64,000 nucleotides of DNA from Paenibacillus sp. FSL H8-0079 (GTDB lineage: Bacteria; Bacillota; Bacilli; Paenibacillales; Paenibacillaceae). Of the stretch, positions 26,996 to 36,150 are shown in pieces. Numbering within the stretch: position 1 is the first letter of the stretch; the number at the start of each line of letters is the position of its first letter. The notes beneath the pieces were generated by a model. The model did no database searches, was not told the origin of the DNA, and worked only from the letters and a program-made list of their open reading frames with translations. The stretch lies in the NCBI RefSeq assembly GCF_037991315.1, contig NZ_CP150300.1:6572001-6636000 (forward strand), read 5' to 3'. A program made the translations under genes and the position numbers.

Positions 26996-28420
26996 TTACT
27001 TAATAATAACATATTCCAGATTCACCAGCTTCGCATACGTCACGATCTGATCTGTCGTTAGGTTCAAGGATACAACCGTATGGTGACCACCACCATTTTC
27101 GATCCATGCTTTTACCCCATCCTGGAAGTTCGGCTTCACGCTCCACAGAACACGTGCTACTGGCAGGTTAGGTGCTGGAACAGTTGGTTCAAATGCAGAT
27201 ACTTCATTGATCAGCAGTTTGTAATGTGTACCGAAGTCTGCCATGGATACCACGACACCTTCGCCTGCTTTGCCGTCGAATACGAGACGTGCCGGATCTT
27301 CACGATCGCCAATACCCAGTGGGGACACGATGATTCTCGGTTTCGTGCTGGCAAGTGTCGGATCTACTTCAAGCATGTGAGATTGAAGGATCGCTTCCTG
27401 TCCAGCTGCCATCTCGTATGTGTAATCTTCCATGAAGCCCGTGTTCTCGTTATGAGCCATGATTTTCAGCAAACGATCCAGTGCAGCCGTTTTCCAGTCA
27501 CCCTCACCGGCAAATCCGTACCCTTGAGCCATCAGGCGTTGTACAGCCAGACCCGGAAGTTGTTTCATGCCATGCAGATCTTCGAAGTTTGTAGTGAAGG
27601 CACTGTAACCACCTTCGTCCAGGAAACGTTTAATGGCAATTTCATAGCTCGCTTGCACACGTACGCTGGCTTCCCAAGCTTCCTTGCTGTTCGTGCCATA
27701 ATCGAATTCGTAGAGGTCTCCATACTGAGCGATCAGATCATCGATTTCCTGCTCCGTTACGGCGTTCACGTATTGCACGAGGTCGCCAATGCCGAAGTAA
27801 TCAACCGTCCATCCGAATTGAATCTGTGCCTCTACTTTATCGCCTTCAGTTACGCCCACGTTGCGCATGTTATCACCGAAGCGAGCGACTTTAAGGTTGA
27901 AACCTTCATTAAAGGCAACCGCTACGTCCATCCAATCTGCAACCTGTTGCTGTACGTCTGGGCGCTCCCAGTAGCCAACAACGATTTTATTTTGTTTTCT
28001 CAGACGGGCATTAATGAAGCCATATTCGCGGTCACCATGTGCCGCTTGGTTCAGGTTCATGAAGTCCATATCGATGGTTGCCCAAGGAATGCTTTCGTTG
28101 AATTGGGTTGCCAAGTGCAGCAAAGGTTTTTGCAGCAATTTCGTACCACGAATCCACATTTTCGCCGGGGAGAATGTATGCATCCATGTGATCACACCCG
28201 CTACTTCGTCGCGATAGTTCACTTCTTTCATCGTACTCGTGATTTTATCTGCGCTTACCGCCAGATCCTGCAATACGAGCGGGTACGGCAGTACGCCACT
28301 TGCGTTAAGAGCATCCGTAATTTTCTGTGCGTTGGCTTTTACTTCGCCCAGGGCTTCTTCTCCGTACAAGTGCTGTGAACCGACCACAAACCAGAATTCT
28401 TTTGCTGCTGTTGCTGACAT
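26996..28420 (-). CDS. araA: L-arabinose isomerase
   Basis: The 474-residue protein interconverts L-arabinose and L-ribulose, the first step of arabinose use. It matches AraA throughout: [16 protein letters not shown] at the start, [36 protein letters not shown] and a C-terminal GGGHHTVVS. Length is normal. GAGGATG precedes the ATG. It is the last of the three catabolic genes (araB, araD, araA), 275 bases after araD. That gap shows no clear terminator or AraR site; a secondary promoter is possible. No arabinose transporter is nearby. Confidence 0.97.
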   Translation of the reverse strand: MSATAAKEFWFVVGSQHLYGEEALGEVKANAQKITDALNASGVLPYPLVLQDLAVSADKITSTMKEVNYRDEVAGVITWMHTFSPAKMWIRGTKLLQKPLLHLATQFNESIPWATIDMDFMNLNQAAHGDREYGFINARLRKQNKIVVGYWERPDVQQQVADWMDVAVAFNEGFNLKVARFGDNMRNVGVTEGDKVEAQIQFGWTVDYFGIGDLVQYVNAVTEQEIDDLIAQYGDLYEFDYGTNSKEAWEASVRVQASYEIAIKRFLDEGGYSAFTTNFEDLHGMKQLPGLAVQRLMAQGYGFAGEGDWKTAALDRLLKIMAHNENTGFMEDYTYEMAAGQEAILQSHMLEVDPTLASTKPRIIVSPLGIGDREDPARLVFDGKAGEGVVVSMADFGTHYKLLINEVSAFEPTVPAPNLPVARVLWSVKPNFQDGVKAWIENGGGHHTVVSLNLTTDQIVTYAKLVNLEYVIIK

Positions 28421-28695
28421 ATAATCATCCTCATTTCATTATTTTATAGTTGAACATTTGGGTTTACACTAGCACACTGCGATTGCAGTACCATCTTCCG
28501 ATCGCTGGTTATCCCCGGATTTCTTTGATCAATTTTAATAAGGATGATATCCGGTTATAAAGGCGAGCGCTTCGCTTCTACAGATTGGTTCTGCACTCTC
28601 CGTTATCGTGTAAAAGTTTGATACAACTTCATTGGTAGTAGTAACAAACAACTGATTCGCTTGAATTATTATCAACCGATCGCTACATAACCTAA

Positions 28696-29391
28696 TTACT
28701 TCTGTCCGTAATACGCGTCTTTTCCGTGTTTTCGCAGATAGTGTTTATCCAAAATGCCTTGTGGCAGTTCCTTCGCGAAGTTATTCAATTGCCGCGCGTA
28801 CAGGTTCATTTTGCATACCTCTTCCAGCACGACACTGTTTACCACCGCAGACTTGGCATCTTTCCCCCACGTAAACGGTGCATGACCATGGAGCAGTACA
28901 GCCGGAACTGCCATAACATCAATTCCACGCTGTTCAAACGTTTCAATAATGACGCGTCCCGTCTCCGCTTCGTATCCACGATCAACCTCGTCCTGATTCA
29001 GGAAACGTGCACAAGGCACCGCTCCATAGAACGTGTCCGCATGTGTGGTTCCCATTACAGGTACGTCCAGTCCGGCTTGCGCCCAGATCGTCGCCCACGT
29101 GGAGTGTGTGTGCACGATGCCGCCAATCTCCGAGTAATGCTTATATAGTACGGCATGTGTTGCGGTGTCCGAGGAAGGTCGCATCTCACCCTCAACTACG
29201 TTACCGTCCAGATCAACTACAACCATGTCGCTTGCTTTCATCACATCGTAGCTAACGCCACTTGGTTTGATGACGAACAGACCGCTTTCCCGATCGATTG
29301 CACTGACGTTACCCCAAGTGAATTTTACAAGTCCGTGCTTTGGCAGTTCCAGATTCGCCTGAAATACCTCTTCCTTCAGTTGATCTAACAT
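28696..29391 (-). CDS. araD: L-ribulose-5-phosphate 4-epimerase
   Basis: A 231-residue class II aldolase-fold enzyme that converts L-ribulose 5-phosphate to D-xylulose 5-phosphate for the pentose phosphate pathway. Visible features are TWGNVSAIDRESGLFVIKPSGV, the zinc-binding HTHS motif with a later histidine in LHGHAPF, and THADTFYG. Length is canonical. A GGGAGG site precedes the ATG. It is the middle gene of the operon, separated from araB by a MITE-like repeat at 29421-29626. Confidence 0.97.
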   Translation of the reverse strand: MLDQLKEEVFQANLELPKHGLVKFTWGNVSAIDRESGLFVIKPSGVSYDVMKASDMVVVDLDGNVVEGEMRPSSDTATHAVLYKHYSEIGGIVHTHSTWATIWAQAGLDVPVMGTTHADTFYGAVPCARFLNQDEVDRGYEAETGRVIIETFEQRGIDVMAVPAVLLHGHAPFTWGKDAKSAVVNSVVLEEVCKMNLYARQLNNFAKELPQGILDKHYLRKHGKDAYYGQK

Positions 29392-29420
29392 GTTATTCCC
29401 TCCCGTTCTCTAATAGTGCG

Positions 29421-29626
29421 TGTTCAAAAAGTCGGTTTTCAGTACCGAGAAGATGGGATGAAGCTAGAAATGGAGTAGCGGAGCGTAGATAGAGCTACGT
29501 GAGCAACCGCAATGTTTCCGAAGGAAACATACTTCGTAAGCCCCTACTTATTTCGGCTGAATTCCATATTCGATGTTGATGATGCCACTAGGCATCCTCC
29601 GTAATCAAAAGCGGTCTTTTTGAACA
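29421..29626. repeat. MITE-like element with inverted ends between araB and araD
   Basis: About 206 bases bounded by imperfect terminal inverted repeats, TGTTCAAAAAGTCGG at the left and the complement of TGTTCAAAAAGACCGC at the right. There is no ORF. The right end overlaps the last codons of araB: the C-terminal residues VQKDRF and the TGA stop are read from the terminal repeat. It has the look of a dispersed non-autonomous element. No second copy was seen in this window. Confidence 0.6.
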
Positions 29627-31236
29627 TTCTCTACCAGATGATCTACGGCTGATTGCTCAATTGTGAGCCCATTCCGGTAGCGTTCGATAAATGCTTCAAA
29701 CCCTTTCACATCCGATGCATCCGGTGCCACTTCAACTCCCTCAACATCGCTAAAGACCTTCTGCTCCAGGAACACATCCAGGCTCTCCTCTTGATCCTTG
29801 TTGATCATGTACGAAGCCAGAAGCGCCATGCCCCATGCGCCACCTTCACCAGCGGTAGACATTACCGATACCGGTACGTTCATCGCAGCAGCTACAATCC
29901 GTTGTCCGACGACAGGAGTCTTGAACAGGCCACCGTGAGCCAAAATGCTGTCAATCGCCACATCCTCTTCTTCCGTCAAAATGTCCATACCTAGCTTGAG
30001 TGCACCGAAGGCACTGAACAGATGTGTCCGCATGAAGTTTGCCAGATTGAAGTTGCTTTCCGGGGAGCGGACGAACAATGGACGGCCTTTCTCAAGTCCC
30101 GTAATGTTCTCACCTGAGTAGTAACCATAGCTGAGCAAGCCGCCACCATCAGGGTCTGCCTCCAAAGCCTTGTTAAACAACACGCTAAACAACTTGCCGT
30201 TATCCACTTCATATCCCATCGCTTGAGAGAATTCGCGGAACAATCCAACCCATGCGTTGATATCACTGGAACAGTTGTTTGCATGCACCATCCCTACTGG
30301 ACTGCCATCCGGCGTGGTGACCATATCAATCTCGGGATACACTTTGGATAATTCCTTCTCCAGTACGATCATCGCAAATACGGATGTGCCGACGGAGATG
30401 TTCCCCGTACGTTTTCTCACGCTATTCGTTGCCACCATACCCGTTCCGGCATCGCCCTCTGGCGGGCAGAGCGGAATGCCTGCTTGCAGATCTTGCGAAG
30501 GGTCGAGCAACTTGGCTCCCGCTTCCGTCAACTCACCTGCATTCTCACCCGCGAGATATACCTTGGGCAGAAGGTCCTCAACTTTCCACGGATAACCTTT
30601 GCCTGCGATCTGTTCGTCGAACTGTTGGATCATGGATGGGTGATAGTTATGTGTAGACTCGTCAATTGGGAAAATCCCTGAAGCATCGCCGATCCCAATC
30701 GCCTTATTGCCTGTCAGCAACCAGTGGATGTATCCAGCCAAGGTTGTCAGGTGATCAATCTGTGGCACATGCACCTCTTCGTTCAAAATCGCTTGATACA
30801 AGTGGGCGATACTCCAACGTTCAGGAATATTGAATTGCAGAAGATCCGTTAGCTCTCTTGCAGCTGCTCCCGTCGTAGCGTTACGCCAGGTGCGGAAAGG
30901 TACCAGCAGTTCGCCAGCGCTATCCAACGCAATGTATCCGTGCATCATGGCCGAGAAACCGATAGAACCGACCGTGCGCAGCGTAATTCCGTATTTCTGT
31001 TCCACATCTTGCTTCATCTCACGATAAGCCGTCTGCAGACCTGTGATGATATCCTCCTGGTTGTACGTCCAATATCCGTCTTTCAGGAGGTTCTCCCATT
31101 CATAACTGCCTGAAGCGATGGTTTCAAAACGCTCGTCAATCAACACCGCTTTAATCCGCGTTGATCCAAATTCAATTCCAAGTGAAGTAGCGCCCTTGGT
31201 AATGGCTTCTTTCAAATCCAATTGACTCATAATCAC
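29605..31236 (-). CDS. araB: Ribulokinase, FGGY family
   Basis: A sugar kinase of about 543 residues that phosphorylates L-ribulose with ATP, placed between isomerase and epimerase steps. The FGGY fold is seen in [16 protein letters not shown] (phosphate loop), [33 protein letters not shown] and [13 protein letters not shown]. It is the non-classical ribulokinase type common in Firmicutes. The GTG at 31236 is preferred because GAGG lies 8 bases upstream; an ATG follows two codons later. A longer frame to 31305 would run past the ribosome site. The last codons lie inside the repeat at 29421-29626. It is the first gene of the operon. Confidence 0.93.
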   Translation of the reverse strand: MIMSQLDLKEAITKGATSLGIEFGSTRIKAVLIDERFETIASGSYEWENLLKDGYWTYNQEDIITGLQTAYREMKQDVEQKYGITLRTVGSIGFSAMMHGYIALDSAGELLVPFRTWRNATTGAAARELTDLLQFNIPERWSIAHLYQAILNEEVHVPQIDHLTTLAGYIHWLLTGNKAIGIGDASGIFPIDESTHNYHPSMIQQFDEQIAGKGYPWKVEDLLPKVYLAGENAGELTEAGAKLLDPSQDLQAGIPLCPPEGDAGTGMVATNSVRKRTGNISVGTSVFAMIVLEKELSKVYPEIDMVTTPDGSPVGMVHANNCSSDINAWVGLFREFSQAMGYEVDNGKLFSVLFNKALEADPDGGGLLSYGYYSGENITGLEKGRPLFVRSPESNFNLANFMRTHLFSAFGALKLGMDILTEEEDVAIDSILAHGGLFKTPVVGQRIVAAAMNVPVSVMSTAGEGGAWGMALLASYMINKDQEESLDVFLEQKVFSDVEGVEVAPDASDVKGFEAFIERYRNGLTIEQSAVDHLVENVQKDRF

Positions 31237-31356
31237 GTGTATCCCCTCTCCGGTCGCGATTTCACATCCCAAAGGATGTATATATAAATTGATGCTTCTA
31301 CTCATGGCAGTGACTGATCACGAATTTTGTATAAAAGCTTCCTGTTGTGTTTTCAA

Positions 31357-31370
31357 AGAATGCGCTTTCC
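31357..31370. promoter_or_regulatory. Candidate cre (CcpA) site downstream of the araB promoter
   Basis: AGAATGCGCTTTCC matches 11 of 14 positions of the palindromic cre TGAAAGCGCTTTCA. It lies about 10-25 bases past the predicted transcription start, a roadblock position typical of carbon catabolite repression. Confidence 0.5.
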
Positions 31371-31385
31371 TTTTCTGACAGCCTT

Positions 31386-31414
31386 AGTATATTTTTTGTA
31401 CGTACATTTGTCAA
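31386..31414 (-). promoter_or_regulatory. araB: araB promoter with AraR operator in the spacer
   Basis: On the minus strand TTGACA (31409-31414) and TATACT (31386-31391) are 17 bases apart. The spacer contains TGTACGTACA (within 31394-31409), the core of the AraR operator (consensus ATTTGTACGTACAAAT). Repressor binding would exclude RNA polymerase until arabinose is present. Confidence 0.9.
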
Positions 31415-31589
31415 TAATATATAATAGTTATACTTACAAAGAGCACATATCGTGCTCTATATGATCAATAAAAGGACTTAAATGGCTATAAATCGGCTAT
31501 GCTGTAAGGTACACCTCTTTCTAAAAAGACCTGATATGTACGGTTTATTTCAAAAATTGTGCTGTTTTATATGCATTCAAACTGAATCA

Positions 31590-31612
31590 TGCTAAAATAT
31601 GTACGTACAACT
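31590..31612 (+). promoter_or_regulatory. araR: araR promoter and second AraR operator
   Basis: An extended -10 (TGCTAAAAT, 31590-31598) directly abuts ATGTACGTACAACT (to 31612), a second AraR-type palindrome. This fits autorepression of araR. About 190 bases separate it from the araB operator, so looping between the two is possible. Confidence 0.75.
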
Positions 31613-31646
31613 ATTTGAACAACAACGTTGATATAGATGAGTAACG

Positions 31647-32756
31647 ATGAAAGAAGTGGACTACGTGAAGCCAAAATACCAGGTCATCATTGATGATATA
31701 AAGAGTCATATCCTCTCGGGGACATATAGCATAGGTGAACAGATCCCTACGGAGTCGGCATTACAGGACAGCTACAACGTGAGTCGCCAGACGGTGCGGA
31801 AGGCTATTTTGGAGTTATCGAACGAAGGGTTTTTACGAAGCGAAAAAGGCTCAGGAACCTACGTTAGCAATCAGTACCGATCACGCTCAGGCGGCCATAC
31901 GTCGAAGAAAACGATCGGTGTGATCACGACATACATCTCCGATTACATCTTTCCGTCCATTATCCGTGGCATTGAGAGTCGTCTGAATGAGGACAACTAC
32001 TCGTTACTGCTGGCCAGTACCAATAATGATGTAGCACAGGAGAAAAAAGCACTCGAAATGATGCTCTCCTACGGCGTGGATGGCCTGATCGTCGAACCGA
32101 CCAAAAGTAATCTCTACAATCCCAACATTGCGTACTACCTGTCGTTCAAAGAGCAGGATGTGCCGTTTACGATGATTAATGCGTTCTATGAGGAGTTGGA
32201 GGTTCCGTTCTTCTGTCTGGATGACGTGCAATCCAGCTATCTTGCCACTCGGGAATTGATTTCCAAAGGCCATACCCAGATCGGCATTATTGCCAAAATG
32301 GATGATTTGCAGGGCAAGTACCGAATGAAGGGGTACATCAAGGCGCTCGGTGAAGCGAAGTTACGGTTCCATCCCGAGCAGGTGCTTTCCTTTGATACCG
32401 CATCGAAACCAGAGTTATCCTCTAATGTAGCAACGTATCTGGACGAAAACAGGGATGCGCTCACCGCGATCGTTTGTTATAACGACGAAGTGGGACTGGA
32501 GGTCGTGCACGCCTGTAGGCGACTAGGCATCTCGATCCCGGATGAGTTATCCATCATTGGACAGGACAATTCGTACATCGCCAAGAACGCCAACATAAGG
32601 CTAACAACACTAACCCATCCCCAAGAGCAAATGGGCCGTGATGCTGCCGACTGGGTGATCAAGAATCTGCAAGGCAAAAAGGATCTGCCGACAAACACCT
32701 ACTATCAACCCGTGCTGGTTGAGGGAGAGACGGTGAAGGAGATCGAAGTGGAATAA
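31647..32756 (+). CDS. araR: Arabinose operon repressor AraR (GntR DNA-binding, LacI-type sensor)
   Basis: 369 residues. Residues 8-75 are a GntR winged helix (GTYSIGEQIPTESALQDSYNVSRQTVRKAI, SEKGSGTYV). From about 88 a periplasmic-binding-protein-like sensor follows (KKTIGVITTYISDYIFPSIIRGIE, then DGLIVEPTKS, ICYNDEVGLEV and a C-terminal LTTLTHPQEQMG). This chimeric build is that of AraR, which releases its TGTACGTACA operators when arabinose binds. It is divergent from araB with operators on both promoters. The ATG has only a weak site (GATGAG). Confidence 0.93.
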   Translation: MKEVDYVKPKYQVIIDDIKSHILSGTYSIGEQIPTESALQDSYNVSRQTVRKAILELSNEGFLRSEKGSGTYVSNQYRSRSGGHTSKKTIGVITTYISDYIFPSIIRGIESRLNEDNYSLLLASTNNDVAQEKKALEMMLSYGVDGLIVEPTKSNLYNPNIAYYLSFKEQDVPFTMINAFYEELEVPFFCLDDVQSSYLATRELISKGHTQIGIIAKMDDLQGKYRMKGYIKALGEAKLRFHPEQVLSFDTASKPELSSNVATYLDENRDALTAIVCYNDEVGLEVVHACRRLGISIPDELSIIGQDNSYIAKNANIRLTTLTHPQEQMGRDAADWVIKNLQGKKDLPTNTYYQPVLVEGETVKEIEVE

Positions 32757-32812
32757 TATTGGTGCAGGATTGGACGATAAGGTATTACCGAGCGTTTCTG
32801 TCCAACATACTT

Positions 32813-32850
32813 AAAGAAGGCCGTCAGAATATCTGCGGCCTTCTTTGTTC
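32813..32850 (+). terminator. araR terminator
   Basis: AAAGAAGGCCG and CGGCCTTCTTT form an 11-bp perfect stem with a T-rich 3' side. It lies about 57 bases after the araR stop. Confidence 0.85.
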
Positions 32851-32914
32851 TTGTTCACTATTAACGAGGGATTACTTCTTCTTACATATACATATACATC
32901 TTCTCTAATCAAAA

Positions 32915-33676
32915 CTACTTCGCCTGATCCGCTTCTTCGCTTACCAGACTTACAAGGACGCCTTTCTTCTCCAAGTTTTTCACAACCTGCTCTGCTCGAT
33001 CATTCAACGGATTATTAGCCAAATATACCTCTGTTAGATGTGGGATGGTTTCGAGCACTGCAATATCCTTAATGAGGTTATTTTCTACATATAGATACTC
33101 CAATGTCGGATGGTTTTTTAAAGGTGTCAGATCTTGAATTTTATTATCATTCATAATGACCCATTCCAACTTTAATTTCTGAAGAGGACTTAGATCGGTC
33201 ACCTGATTCCCACTAGCGAGTAGACTGGTCAGCTTACGCATATTTTTTAATGCAGCCAGGCTTTTTATTTTGTTACTGTCCATAGATAAAGTTTGCAGAT
33301 TGGTCAGACCTGAAAGTGGTGAGATATCTGCAATCTGATTGCCTTCAACAGCTAAGAACGTCAATTTCTTCAACTTGTTGAGTGGCTTAATATTTTTTAT
33401 ATTTTGGCCAGGCAAGAATAAATCCGTCATATTAACGGCATGTTCAAGACCTTGCAGGTTGGAAATCTTACTTTTCGTTTCCATAGCATATATGGATTTT
33501 AATTTCTTCAAATCGGCAGCTTTTATTTCCTTCTTAGCCGACAGCTTCAAATCTGTCCGAATAACTTTGGCCAAGACCGGGTCTTTGATAAGCGACGCAG
33601 CCAAAACGCTCGTTGTTGGTAATAGTACAAATACCAAACATAAAACGATCAACCTTTTTATGAATTGATTACGCAT
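32915..33676 (-). CDS. Secreted internalin-like leucine-rich-repeat protein
   Basis: 253 residues. The ATG at 33676 is chosen because GGGAG lies 8 bases before it and a clean signal peptide follows (RLIVLCLVFVLLPTTSVLAA); the frame extends to 33751 without a ribosome site. The mature protein starts with a helical cap (residues about 30-65). About seven 20-22-residue repeats of the LTxLxLxxNxIxDIxPL type follow, as in internalins. No LPXTG or SLH anchor is seen, so it is probably released or held non-covalently. The ligand is unknown. It lies divergent from the iron uptake operon. Confidence 0.8.
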   Translation of the reverse strand: MRNQFIKRLIVLCLVFVLLPTTSVLAASLIKDPVLAKVIRTDLKLSAKKEIKAADLKKLKSIYAMETKSKISNLQGLEHAVNMTDLFLPGQNIKNIKPLNKLKKLTFLAVEGNQIADISPLSGLTNLQTLSMDSNKIKSLAALKNMRKLTSLLASGNQVTDLSPLQKLKLEWVIMNDNKIQDLTPLKNHPTLEYLYVENNLIKDIAVLETIPHLTEVYLANNPLNDRAEQVVKNLEKKGVLVSLVSEEADQAK

Positions 33677-33870
33677 ATAGAATCTCCCTACATTATTTAA
33701 TACTAGAAATATACCATGATCTGGAATGTAATACATTGATAATATGTTCATCCCTATTGAATAGAAGCCCTACCGCTCTCTCCCTGCCTGTTTTCCGTTA
33801 AGAACGGATATAAGAATACCTCCCTAACAAATGTGGCCCTAAAATGATATTACCCTTTACAATTTTTTCA

Positions 33871-33900
33871 TTGACACTGCCTTTGATAAAAAGATATATT
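33871..33900 (+). promoter_or_regulatory. Promoter of the ferric-siderophore uptake operon
   Basis: TTGACA (33871-33876) and TATATT (33895-33900) are 18 bases apart, or 17 if GATATA is used as -10. The Fur box begins 10 bases downstream. Confidence 0.7.
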
Positions 33901-33909
33901 TATTGATGT

Positions 33910-33924
33910 TGATAATCATTATCA
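33910..33924 (+). promoter_or_regulatory. Fur box
   Basis: TGATAATCATTATCA is a perfect 7-1-7 Fur operator, overlapping the predicted transcription start. It predicts repression under iron sufficiency. Confidence 0.9.
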
Positions 33925-33949
33925 GATATATAAAACGTTTTATATATCT
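33924..33949 (+). repeat. 26-base perfect palindrome in the iron operon leader
   Basis: The arm AGATATATAAAAC is followed at once by its exact complement with no loop. It abuts the Fur box. It could be a second operator or an mRNA hairpin; the sequence alone does not decide. Confidence 0.6.
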
Positions 33950-34034
33950 ACTTTTTACATCCCAATGGATGTAATTGTTCAACCAGGATGTTCAGCACTA
34001 TCAAATACATTTTAAGATTCAGGAAGGGGAACAC

Positions 34035-35117
34035 ATGAATACAAAGAGAAAGTTTCCATTAACAGCGTTACTGATATCACTAGTCTTTATCCTGGCATTA
34101 GTTGGTTGTGGAAGTACGACTACAGAGCCAGCAGCAACTCCTGCTGCAAGTGATTCGGCCGCTCCAGCTACAGAAACACCAGCAGCTACAGATGAGAATG
34201 CCGAATATCCAATTACAATTAAACATGCTTTGGGCGAAACGGTTATTGAGAAAAATCCTGAACGTGTAGCTACAGTACAATGGGCGAACCAAGATGTCGT
34301 TCTCGCGCTTGGACAAGTTCCTGTAGGCTTCTCGGCAGCTAACTTTGGTGTTCAGGATGACAGCGGACTGCTGCCTTGGACTGCGAAGAAACTCGATGAA
34401 CTCGGTGTAACCGACCCGAACGTTTTCCAAGATACAGACGGACTTGATTTTGAAGCGATTTCTGATTCCAATCCGGATGTTATTCTTGCAGCATACTCCG
34501 GTATCACTCAGGAAGACTACGATCTTCTTAGTGAAATTGCTCCGGTTGTAGCTTACCCAACGGCTCCATGGGCAACTACATGGCGTGAGCAGGTTAATTT
34601 CAATGCGAAGGGTATGGGCATGGAAGCAGAAGGCGAGCAACTGATCAAAGAGACTGAGGCCATGGTCAACGAGAAATTAGCCGCATATCCTCAGATCAAA
34701 GACAAAAAAGTAGTTTGGGTTAACTTCTCCGCTGAAGACATGTCCAAACTTCATATCTATACACCTGTAGATTCTCGTGTATCTTTCCTGGGTGAGCTGG
34801 GATTGGTTATTCCAGAAAGCATCACTAGCCAAATTACAGACCCTAACAGCTACTCCCTGAGCTTAAGTGCAGAGAATGCTGAAGCCCTTAATGATGCAGA
34901 TATTATTGTTGGATACGGAAATGCCGAGTTGCTGAAAGCCATTCAGGCTGATCCGTTGCTGGGTAAAATTCCTGCGGTTAAACGTGGTTCTGTAGCGTTC
35001 ATTGAAGCAGATACACCTTTGGTTGCTGCTGGAACGCCAAACCCACTTTCCATCTCTTATACTATTGATGATTACCTGAAATTGATTAGTGGAGCAATCG
35101 ACAAGATCAATGAATAG
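34035..35117 (+). CDS. Ferric-siderophore-binding lipoprotein (FecB/FhuD family)
   Basis: 360 residues. A lipoprotein signal ends in LALVGCGS, with C25 as the lipidated residue. A Ser/Ala/Thr-Pro linker follows (to about residue 55), then the two-lobed type III binding-protein fold (ITIKHALGETVIEKNPERVATVQWANQDVVLALG, DVILAAYSGITQEDYDLL). The ATG at 34035 has AGGAAGGGG 6 bases upstream; the longer frame to 33975 is not needed. It presents ferric siderophore to the permease pair encoded next. The perfect Fur box upstream supports iron. The exact siderophore is unknown and no biosynthesis genes are adjacent. Confidence 0.93.
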   Translation: MNTKRKFPLTALLISLVFILALVGCGSTTTEPAATPAASDSAAPATETPAATDENAEYPITIKHALGETVIEKNPERVATVQWANQDVVLALGQVPVGFSAANFGVQDDSGLLPWTAKKLDELGVTDPNVFQDTDGLDFEAISDSNPDVILAAYSGITQEDYDLLSEIAPVVAYPTAPWATTWREQVNFNAKGMGMEAEGEQLIKETEAMVNEKLAAYPQIKDKKVVWVNFSAEDMSKLHIYTPVDSRVSFLGELGLVIPESITSQITDPNSYSLSLSAENAEALNDADIIVGYGNAELLKAIQADPLLGKIPAVKRGSVAFIEADTPLVAAGTPNPLSISYTIDDYLKLISGAIDKINE

Positions 35118-36150
35118 TACATCGCTTTCGAACGATAATCGAATACGAGCACATGTCCCCAAGAACTTCATCTTGGTGTTAGTCATTTGTTTTATTCTGC
35201 TCGGTGCAACTATGATTGCCTCACTGGTCTTTGGCTCTAGACCCGTGAGGTTTCATGAGTTAATCGACGGATTATTTCACCCGGAAGTAGACTCTTATGG
35301 GGCAAACATCGTGCGCAAACGGATCTCCCGAACAGTCTTCAGCTTGTTATGCGGGGTAGCACTCGGCGTATCAGGAGCACTTATGCAAGCCGTTACCCGG
35401 AACCCACTTGCCGACCCAAGTATATTGGGTGTCAATACAGGGGCATCCCTATTTGTGGTGATCGGTATTGCATTCCTGAACATCAGCAGTGCCAATCAAT
35501 ATATCTGGCTGGCACTGGCCGGGGCTGCAATAACAGCTGTGTTCGTATTCGGAATCGGCTCAATGGGGCGTGGCGGAGCCACGCCCATTAAGCTTGTTTT
35601 GGCCGGAGCGGCCATCAGTGCCGCGCTCTCCTCACTCGTCACCGCCATTATGATCCCTCGCTCTTATGTCATGGACCAGTTCAGGTTCTGGCAAGTGGGC
35701 AGCGTAGGATCGGCAACCTGGAGTGGAATCAGTACATTCATCCCGTTCCTGCTCATCGGTATACTCATTGCATTTCTTACGGCCCCAGCACTAAATGCCT
35801 TAGCTCTGGGTGACGATGTTGCAACAGGACTCGGTGTGCGAACTGGAACCCTTCGATTCATTGCGGCTCTTGCAGGGGTTCTATTGTGCGGTGCAGCTAC
35901 TGCACTGGCTGGACCTATTGGTTTCATCGGATTGTTATCTACCCACGTCATACGCCTTATACTGGGCCCCGACTTACGTTTTGTCATACCCATGTCAGCC
36001 ATAGCTGGAGCGATCATTCTAACGATATCCGATGTCGGTGGCAGACTCATCAGCAACCCTGGAGAGCTTGAAGTCGGCGTCGTTACCGCCTTTATAGGTG
36101 CTCCAATATTAATCATCCTCGCGATGCGATCGAAAGTGCGTTCATTATGA
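35110..36150 (+). CDS. Siderophore ABC permease, FecCD family (first subunit)
   Basis: A 346-residue BtuC/FecCD-type permease with about nine helices. Diagnostic stretches are RTVFSLLCGVALGVSGALMQAVTRNPLADPSILGVNTGAS and ATALAGPIGFIGLLSTHVIR. The ATG at 35110 overlaps the stop region of the binding-protein gene, giving translational coupling; a GTG at 35089 is also in frame without a better site. It forms a heterodimeric channel with the following permease. Its stop overlaps the next start (ATGA). Confidence 0.93.
   Translation: MNSTSLSNDNRIRAHVPKNFILVLVICFILLGATMIASLVFGSRPVRFHELIDGLFHPEVDSYGANIVRKRISRTVFSLLCGVALGVSGALMQAVTRNPLADPSILGVNTGASLFVVIGIAFLNISSANQYIWLALAGAAITAVFVFGIGSMGRGGATPIKLVLAGAAISAALSSLVTAIMIPRSYVMDQFRFWQVGSVGSATWSGISTFIPFLLIGILIAFLTAPALNALALGDDVATGLGVRTGTLRFIAALAGVLLCGAATALAGPIGFIGLLSTHVIRLILGPDLRFVIPMSAIAGAIILTISDVGGRLISNPGELEVGVVTAFIGAPILIILAMRSKVRSL

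Noticed and set aside
27080..28378. 432-codon plus-strand open frame
   Set aside because: It lies wholly antisense to araA, which matches its family over the full length; the translation is Cys/His/Phe-rich and has no ribosome site, a codon-bias artefact.
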